From: Alligator mississippiensis
Lineage: Eukaryota > Chordata > Crocodylia > Alligatoridae
Length of the DNA stretch: 64,000 nucleotides
Direction of reading: 5' to 3'
Assembly (NCBI RefSeq): GCF_030867095.1
Contig: NC_081824.1
Coordinates: forward strand, 119,792,162 to 119,856,161
A program made the position numbers and the translations under genes. The notes below the pieces were generated by a model. That model searched no databases and was not told the DNA's origin. It worked only from the letters and a program-made list of their open reading frames with translations. This document shows positions 57,665 through 64,000 of the stretch, piece after piece; position 1 is the first letter of the stretch, and each line of letters starts with the position of its first letter.

Positions 57665-57925
57665 GCCAGGGCAGGGGTCTCAGGGGGGGCTGGCAGGGAG
57701 AGGGGCCAGCCTCACCAGGGGGAGGGGGTCTCGGGAGGGCTGGCAGGGGGAGGGGCCAGCCCTGGCAGGAGTCGGGGGTCTTGGAGGGACTGGCAGGGGG
57801 AGGAGCCAGCCTCACCAGGGGTCGGGAGTCTCGGATGGGTTGGCGGGGGGAGGGGCCAGCCTTGCCAGGGGTCAGGGGTCTCAGGGGGCTGGTGGGGGGA
57901 GGGGCCAGCCTTGCTAGGGGAGGCA
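57665..57925. repeat. Minisatellite, ~50 bp unit, about 5 copies
   Basis: GGGGCCAGCC recurs near 57705, 57753, 57801, 57853 and 57901, within a unit of GGCTGGCAGGGGGAGGGGCC, CTCACCAGGGG and GGGTCTCGG. It is strongly G-rich on the plus strand. Confidence 0.85.
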
Positions 57926-58480
57926 GCCTTGTGGGGGCTTACAGGGGCCCGGGGGGCTGGGGGAATGAGCGGGGCCCTTGGGAGTCCCCCCCATGGTCCC
58001 CTCCCCCCTCCTCCAGCCCCCCCAACCCCATACTCACCAGCACCGGAGCACCGGAGCCCTGGTGCTGAAACATCAGGTTGGCCACTTGCCCTGGTGTTTC
58101 AGTGCCAGAGCAAGTGGTCATCCATAGAGACACTCTGGCAGCCACAGCATCTCCATGGAGGATCCAGCTTCCAATTGCCTGCTTCACTTTTTTAAACTTC
58201 AATTGTTTTAGACTCCTGGATATCCAGGGGTCTAATTTTCTCCCCGCACCGCAAGTTTGCAGCACGGGAAATATTTTTTGTTCCCACACGTGCCTGTTGC
58301 CCCGCTTCAAAGGGGTTTGAGGTGGGGCAAGAGGGACGTGCGTGCTTGTGTGGACGTGCCCATAAAGTTTGTAATTATCATGTCAAGTTTGATCAGCCAA
58401 ATAATGAAGGGTCTGTTGTAAAATACTTCTGTATTAATATTGAAATTACCTGCCCTGGGTAACTATGAATTACTGATAGA

Positions 58481-59049
58481 TTCAGAGATGCTAGGGTCAG
58501 AAGGGACCTCAACAGTTCATAGAGTCTGACCCTTGCCTGGGCAGGAAAGACCACAGGGGTCAGATGACCCTGGCCAGATGCCTATCCAGCCTTCTCTTAA
58601 AGACCCCCAAGGTAGGGGAGAGCACCACTTCCCTTGGAAGCCCATTCTAAATTCTGACCACCCTTACCATGAAGAAGTTCTTCCTGATATCTAGCCTAAA
58701 TCTGGTCTCTGTCAATTTGTGACCATTGCTCCTTGTTACTCCAAGAGGTGCCCTGAACAGAGCATCTCCAATTCCTTGCTGCGCCCCCCTAATGAATTTG
58801 TAGGTGGCCACAAGATCACCTCTCTGCTTTCTCTTCCAGAGGCTGAAGAGGTCCAGGTCCCTTAGTCTTTCCTTATAGGGCTTGGCCTGCAAACCCTTAA
58901 CCATATGAGTGGCCCTCCTCTGGACCCTTTCGGGGTTATCCACATCCTTCTTAAAGCACAGCACCCAAAACTGGATGCAATACTCCAACTGCGGTCTGAC
59001 CAATGCCACATAGAAGGGAAGTATCACCTCCTTGGTTCTATTAGTCACG
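58481..59049 (-). mobile_element. 5'-truncated CR1 LINE
   Basis: The tail with CTAGGGTCAGAAGGGACC is at the left. The minus-strand frame reads MTNRTKEVILPFYVALVRPQ down to RLDIRKNFFMVRVVRI, with a frame change close to the C-terminus. It is the same subfamily and truncation zone as the nested copy at 39934. Confidence 0.88.
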
Positions 59050-60816
59050 CATGCTGAATTTACAGTGAAAATGAGAAGATAATAAGATATGATAAGATTT
59101 TTTGTGGAAAGATACTGGTTTATTCATTTGATTTTCAGAGTTTTTATGATGTTTTAGTACTTGATATTGAACTCATTCTTTTAGATGTTATGAACAGCAT
59201 TTTCTAACTATCATTGCTTTGTAGTCTGTTCTTCCTAACATTGTGGGGCATGGTGACAGTCAGGATAAGTTGTCTCACTACAAACCCAGAGCCATGCTCC
59301 TTAAGGCTTTCTCCAGACCTACATCAAAGACTGCCCCCAGTTGATCCAGCTGTACATAGGTACTGACCCATTTGAGCTGCAGTCAAAGGCAGCTATATGT
59401 GATACTAGCTACATGTCTCTGTTGTGGGCTGCTAGCTTCAGAAAGTGGTATGCCTTAGACATGATAGGCTTGGATGGGCCTTTGATTTTGTAGAAGTATA
59501 CTGAGAAACAACCCTTGCCACAGCTGGAGTGCTGCGGCCTCTCAGTGCATCCCTCCTAGCGGTAGTCAATAAAATGCAGCATCACTACTACCTACCAGCT
59601 ACAACCCTTCTTGGTTCAACTTTTACAACAGCACTAAACAGCACCCCCCCCCCCATCTCTTTCCCATATGTACTCATGTAGGAATCAAGATAACCCATTC
59701 CTTGAATTTTAACCATCTGGATTGTCATACAAGTCCAGCATACATTTCTCCTGTTATTTCCCTCAAGCAACACTTCTTGCTCCTCAGCACTGGAATCCTT
59801 GGTGTCCTTAAAAATGACACACAATACTGGTCATTTTGAGAGGTAGAACATAGCTATTCTTGCTGAAGAAGAAAAATTCCCCTTAAATATAGCACTGCTT
59901 CTTGGACTCCACTTCTGGGAATCCCACTGAACAATGGAAAGGCATCACCTCAAATAACTCCTGGGACAGCCTATCTCAAGGGTGGTCAGCATGCAGCACA
60001 GATGCCACGAGTAGCACAGGCAGCTTCTGTGTGTGGCAAGCGGGTGATCAGGGAGAGGACAGGCAGCAAAGTGGCAGAAAGCAGGAAGCACAAAGCAAAG
60101 CAACAAGTCAGGCAGGAAAGCAAGTGGAAAGCAAAGCAATAGCAAGGAAAGGGGATCAGAATGGCCCTTGGGAAGGGTGTGGGCTATTTTGTGGTATGCC
60201 TGCCAAAAACAGTTGGCCCCCACTGACCTAGTTGAAGGGTAGCCTCTGAAGAAACCAAGTTGAAAGAAAAAGTAGAATAAATTTTAATTTACCTGTATCA
60301 CTGTGTCCCATGGCAGATTACATGCTTCTCACATGCTAATGGGCAGCTTCAGCAGAGCAGGAAGGCCCAGTTCTCACCTCAGGATTGTATAGGCAGAGTA
60401 TGCACAGAGAGCAGATGGCAATGATCCACTCTGATGAAACTACTAAAACACACCAAAACTTAGTGAAGTGATCATAAGAAAAAAAAATGACAGCCTGTGA
60501 TGAAATTATCCAGCCTTTACTTACTTAAGTTATCATAATGTCTTGGACACCTGAGTTACTTAGAATTCTGTCTCAAAAGTACACGGTCCTTCATTATAAC
60601 AGGAGGTGAGGAGGTGAGGAGGTTAGTTACAACAAGACTAGACCCCACCTCTTTTCAAGGTATCCATAAGTAACCCGATATGCTGCTTTCCAGCATTTAA
60701 TTTAGTATGAAAACCTAGTTAGATCATATCACTCCATCATTTGTAGCAATAATTTGTTTTCCAGTGGGGCACAGCTAGGAAGCCACCAGCATTTGGCTGA
60801 TACATTGTAGTAGTAA
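59050..60816. other. Non-coding stretch, nothing recognised
   Basis: It includes a C-run near 59644 and a short AGGAGGTG repeat near 60601. No gene motif. Confidence 0.5.
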
Positions 60817-62115
60817 TAGGCAACCATCAATCCTTCTAGGTCATGGTGTATGCATGAGAGGTCACCAGGAACTTCAATGCGTATGCCTAGGTAAGCGTAT
60901 GGAGGAGTGGAACCTGTCCAGACCTTCCATCCTCCCTTTAGACCAATGCTTCCAATGCTGTAGCAAGGAGCAGGGCAAGCAGGGTAACCACCCTGGGCAC
61001 CAAAACGAAGGGGAGCCAACAGGCACTGTCCACCCAGGGCTAACCATGGGACAGAGCCATGAGCAGCTTGTCTGGGAGGGGTGCGGGGATGGGGGAAGTG
61101 TGGCTCCGACTGCTGCATGCACTCCTGGGCAAGCATGGCGGTGCCCCCAGATCTGTGCACAGGGTGAGGGAGGACTGCCACTGTGGTCCCAGGTGCCAAA
61201 CTTTGTTGCTACGGCACTGAGTCCTTCCCAAACTTTTCCTCAGCATGACCCTATTTATGACCCCATTTCCTCAGCATGGCCCCTCACTCCCAACCTGCAG
61301 CTCCCCACCCCCCCAGGTGCCCCTCACTCCCCATGCACAGCCCTGCCAGTGCCTGTCCCTCCTGACCCCTGGCCCTGGCCCCCTGGCCCTGCCGGTGTCC
61401 CTCATTCTGGATCCACAGCCCCCAGCCCTGCAAGTGCCCCTCACTCCCAAGCCACAGCCCCTCAGTCCTCCAGGTGCTAGAGGGCCCAGGCCCGCAGTCC
61501 CCTGCCCGCCCCCCACCCCGCCTGCCTGCCCGCCCGCCCCAGCAATGCCCAGTTCTGGCTGCCATCTGCGGGAAGTGGCAGCTGCTGCAGCTGGAGCAGA
61601 GCAGGAGCCCGGCTCCCCCCTCCCCACGTCCCTTCCCCCACCGGCAGCACAGCTGGAGAGGAGCCCATGGGGGGCAGGAAGGATGTGAGCTGCCTTCTGT
61701 GGGCTCTGGGCTCCCTGCCCTGTTACCCTGCCCCGGGGGCTCTGCAGCCCAGAAAGTGGGATTCAGCGTGGGAGGGAGTGCTGTGCCGTCATGGCCACCA
61801 AGCTGAGGCACACCTTGCCTGCCCAGCAGCAGTGGGGGCACAACTCTCTGCCACCTCCGAACTTCACTTTGGTTGTCATGGTGGTGCAGCACTCCCTTCT
61901 GCACTGGGTGCTGCCCACTGAGCCATGGAGGTAGCTTCTACCTGGAGCTGGTCCAGCCCAGCTGCAGCCTCACAACCTTATCTGCTGATGTTGCAATCCC
62001 ATTTGGGGTCTCAACCAAGTTTGGAAACCTCTGCTTTAGACCTTTGAGACAGAATCCAAAGGCCAGACCAAGTCCGGACATTCAGTGCCTCGATGGATAT
62101 ACTGATACATAGAAG
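60817..62115 (-). mobile_element. SINE copy 2, split by an hAT element
   Basis: The outer parts match the SINE at 15174-15928. GGCAACCATCAATCCTTCTA, CTTCAATGC..ATGCCTAGG and AGACCTTCCATCC lie left of the hAT insert. GACAGAATCCAAA, GTCCGGACATT and GTGCCT lie right of it. The tRNA head is absent at the 62.1-kb end, so this copy is 5'-truncated. Confidence 0.65.
60944..62033. mobile_element. hAT-type element, 1,090 bp, 8-bp TSD
   Basis: Flanked by perfect CTTTAGAC copies (60936-60943 and 62034-62041). It starts CAATGCTTCCAATGCTG and ends AGTTTGGAAACCTCTG, with partly inverted CA...TG ends. GGGGTCTCAACCAAGTTTGG near the right end is the style of Charlie-type hAT elements. The GC-rich interior has no transposase and gives several long spurious frames. 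Confidence 0.75.
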
Positions 62116-63512
62116 TGTATGTTGAAAAAACAATGTTAGCAGGAGCTACAGCAAAAAGCAAGCTTCACTCATCGCCTACGCTGTTTTTAAAAGGATTGTG
62201 ACTGATCCAGAACCCACTAGAATGGATGGGAATCTTTCCATTGACTTTAATGGATCTTGGAGCAGGCTCTTACAGAACAGCAATCAATTGTATTCCAAGG
62301 TCATCATAAGAGTAGCAGTTCAACATCTTACAAGGTTTGTAGTTAAAGATTGTTGTAGAATATTTCGGTTTCACACGTATAAGCCTACACAGGTCTTTTA
62401 TATTTATTTAGGTCATGTTTTAAAAGTGAGGCTTTAGACAATTTTCCTTCGAAGCAGGTGTTCAGCTGGATTTACAGTGCCGCCAGCTGGACACTGCTGT
62501 GATTGCAGATCCTTTATTGAGACTCACAGCTTTAAGTCTGATACATGTCTGAATCACCATGTTAAATGAGTCCATTGTAAATAGGACTGTTGGGTTAGAC
62601 TTTGGACTTGCATGCTTACATACAGCTCTACTAGCCCAGCTGAAGCTGGTGTGGAAGATTTGTGAGCACAGCATTTGCTTCAAATCTTGGTTTCCAGTAG
62701 GAAAATACTTATTTTAAAGTGTCCCAGTACCTTGTTTATAACACTGAGTTATATTAGGTGAGATCTTGACTTCATTAAAGTCCCAAGGACTGAAATGATT
62801 CAGTATTTCATCCCTTGGCTGCTTAGGGCTTTTGAGGTGGATCACATAATGCCCAATCTCTCAGCACAGATTAGCACATGGCGATCATTTCCAGGAGGCA
62901 AATGCCTACCAGAACATTTTTGTGGTTGAAAATTTAATTCCTCTTTTATAGTGGTTCTTCTTCCATTTCATCTAGAAGGATGTAAAGAACAAAAACACTA
63001 AGACTGAGCTCAGTACAAACTGAGCTCCATCTTAATGTCACTTTTATTTGAAAGTTCTTTCATAGGCTGCAAACAAGTTGAGGTATGGAAGATCCTAAGC
63101 AACTGTATGAGTATTATGAGTTGTCTAACTAACATTAAAACCCCATTATCTGTTGGCATGATACCACAACACAGCAACTAAGACATTATTTCTTATAGCT
63201 TTTAAAGTTGCTTTTTAATTTTTTGAAAATGCTCCTGAAAGAAAGACCAGAGCTTCCTTCTGTAAATTTTTACTAAGTAAGTTTTTTACATTTTTGTTTT
63301 TATTTCTCCATAGATGGATGAGACACAGGCAAGTTGGATTGTTTTAAAAAATATTATATTCCCTTTGCATAAACTAGAGGAAGACTCTCATTTTGTAGAG
63401 TAACAGCTTCATGGAAGTGAAGGCGTGAAGCTGAAACTCCAAAGTTTAGATATCAAAATCTAATTTATAGGGGATAATAGCTTAGTATATCTTGATGCCC
63501 TCTGGATACCTA
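62116..63512. other. Non-coding AT-rich stretch
   Basis: No gene, RNA or bounded repeat recognised. Confidence 0.5.
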
Positions 63513-63780
63513 GATCATAGAATCATCAGATCATAAAACGATAGAACATTAGGGTTGGAAGGGATCTCAGGAGCATATCTAGTCTAGCCCCATGCTCAAA
63601 ACAGAGTCAACCCCATAGATCATTCCAGCCAGGGCTTTGTTAAGCTGGGCCTTAAAAACTTCCGAGGATGGAGATTCCACCACCTCTCTAGGTAACCCAT
63701 TTCAGTGCCTCACCATCCTCATAGTGAGAACATTTTTCCTAATATCCAACCTAAACTTAAACTTCCCTTGCTGCAAAATA
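63513..63780 (-). mobile_element. CR1 3' fragment
   Basis: TCATAGAATCATCAGATCAT with AGGGTTGGAAGGGATCTCAG begins the minus-strand tail. The coding end with CACCACCTCTCTAGGTAACC follows on the plus text. An older subfamily than the intact copies. Confidence 0.8.
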
Positions 63781-63935
63781 CCATTCTTACTAGCTGAGTG
63801 CAAGCTTCCTGAGCTTAATTTAGATTCAAAACTGCAAGAGTCAAATCAAAGCTGTTTAAGACAATTGTGGCAGCTGATAGGCTCTTTGGTTTGTGTCTGT
63901 TACCTAGTACAATGAAATTCATGATTAGGGTTCAT

Positions 63936-64000
63936 GGGGCACTTATATACATTCACCAAGAGTAGGGGGAGGGCACATTAATTAGATCCGCTCTGAGAGC
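63936..64000 (+). mobile_element. MITE with palindromic core (copy 3, cut by edge)
   Basis: GGGGCACTTATATACATTC and GGGGGAGGGCACATTAATTA match the first 65 bases of the 8023 element in the same orientation. The core lies beyond the window. Confidence 0.65.

Noticed and set aside
56923..58068. 381-codon plus-strand frame with repeated PPN/TR motifs and a Gly-rich end
   Set aside because: It is the translation of two minisatellites; the repeats drift in length and there is no splice or domain support.
55940..58366. One large Harbinger element spanning the minisatellites
   Set aside because: The ends (GCATGTCC and GGACGTGCCC) are only loosely inverted and no clear target duplication was found.
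60854..61904. Frames of up to 208 codons on both strands
   Set aside because: They cross or lie within the hAT insert and reflect GC-rich composition.

Overview
The window looks like part of a non-mammalian amniote genome, most likely a crocodilian and possibly a turtle. This rests on about a dozen CR1 LINE copies with (A)TCTATGA-type 3' ends, on Harbinger and hAT elements, on solo retroviral LTRs, and on split protein-coding exons with consensus splice sites. The taxon is inferred from repeat style, not proven. I see no prokaryotic features and no CRISPR array.

The only host genes I can support are two PERP-family genes (four-transmembrane PMP22/claudin-like proteins; PERP is a p53/p63 target at desmosomes), head to tail on the minus strand. 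Gene A is complete. Exon 1 is at 52316-52538, exon 2 at 33462-33605 and exon 3 at 32053-32255, joined in phase 1 at both junctions to give 189 residues. Gene B lies 18 kb downstream and shows only exon 1 (13803-14013). I did not find its exons 2-3 in 1-13802, so they probably lie beyond the left edge. The first exons encode proteins only about half identical, yet several promoter blocks are shared in the same order over about 190 bp. These include GCTTTTYAATCAG, CCACCTA, TGACTAAG, CAG repeats, AGGGCTRGGC and GGCAYTTAACCMTTTCCT. Gene B also has a TATA box and a p53/p63-like double CATG site.

Layout: 1-13.8 kb is downstream or intronic sequence of gene B with MITEs and two CR1 copies. 13.8-14.3 kb is gene B exon 1 and promoter. 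14.8-32 kb is the intergenic interval, with a triple-nested LINE/SINE/LTR, hAT elements, a long open CR1 reading frame, a tRNA-Leu/CR1 chimera and a 3.7-kb Harbinger carrying a dead transposase. 32-52.5 kb is gene A; its 18.7-kb first intron holds a nearly complete CR1 with an antisense CR1 inside it, a solo LTR and a cluster of related repeats. 52.6-64 kb is upstream of gene A and is packed with a solo LTR, GC-rich minisatellites, a palindromic MITE and a SINE split by an hAT element.

Many insertions could be bounded exactly by target-site duplications, so this stretch reads as a stratigraphy of transposition. Most long open frames in the GC-rich parts (22-23.5, 24.7-28, 54.5-58.2 and 61-62 kb) are chance frames inside repeats and are not annotated as genes.
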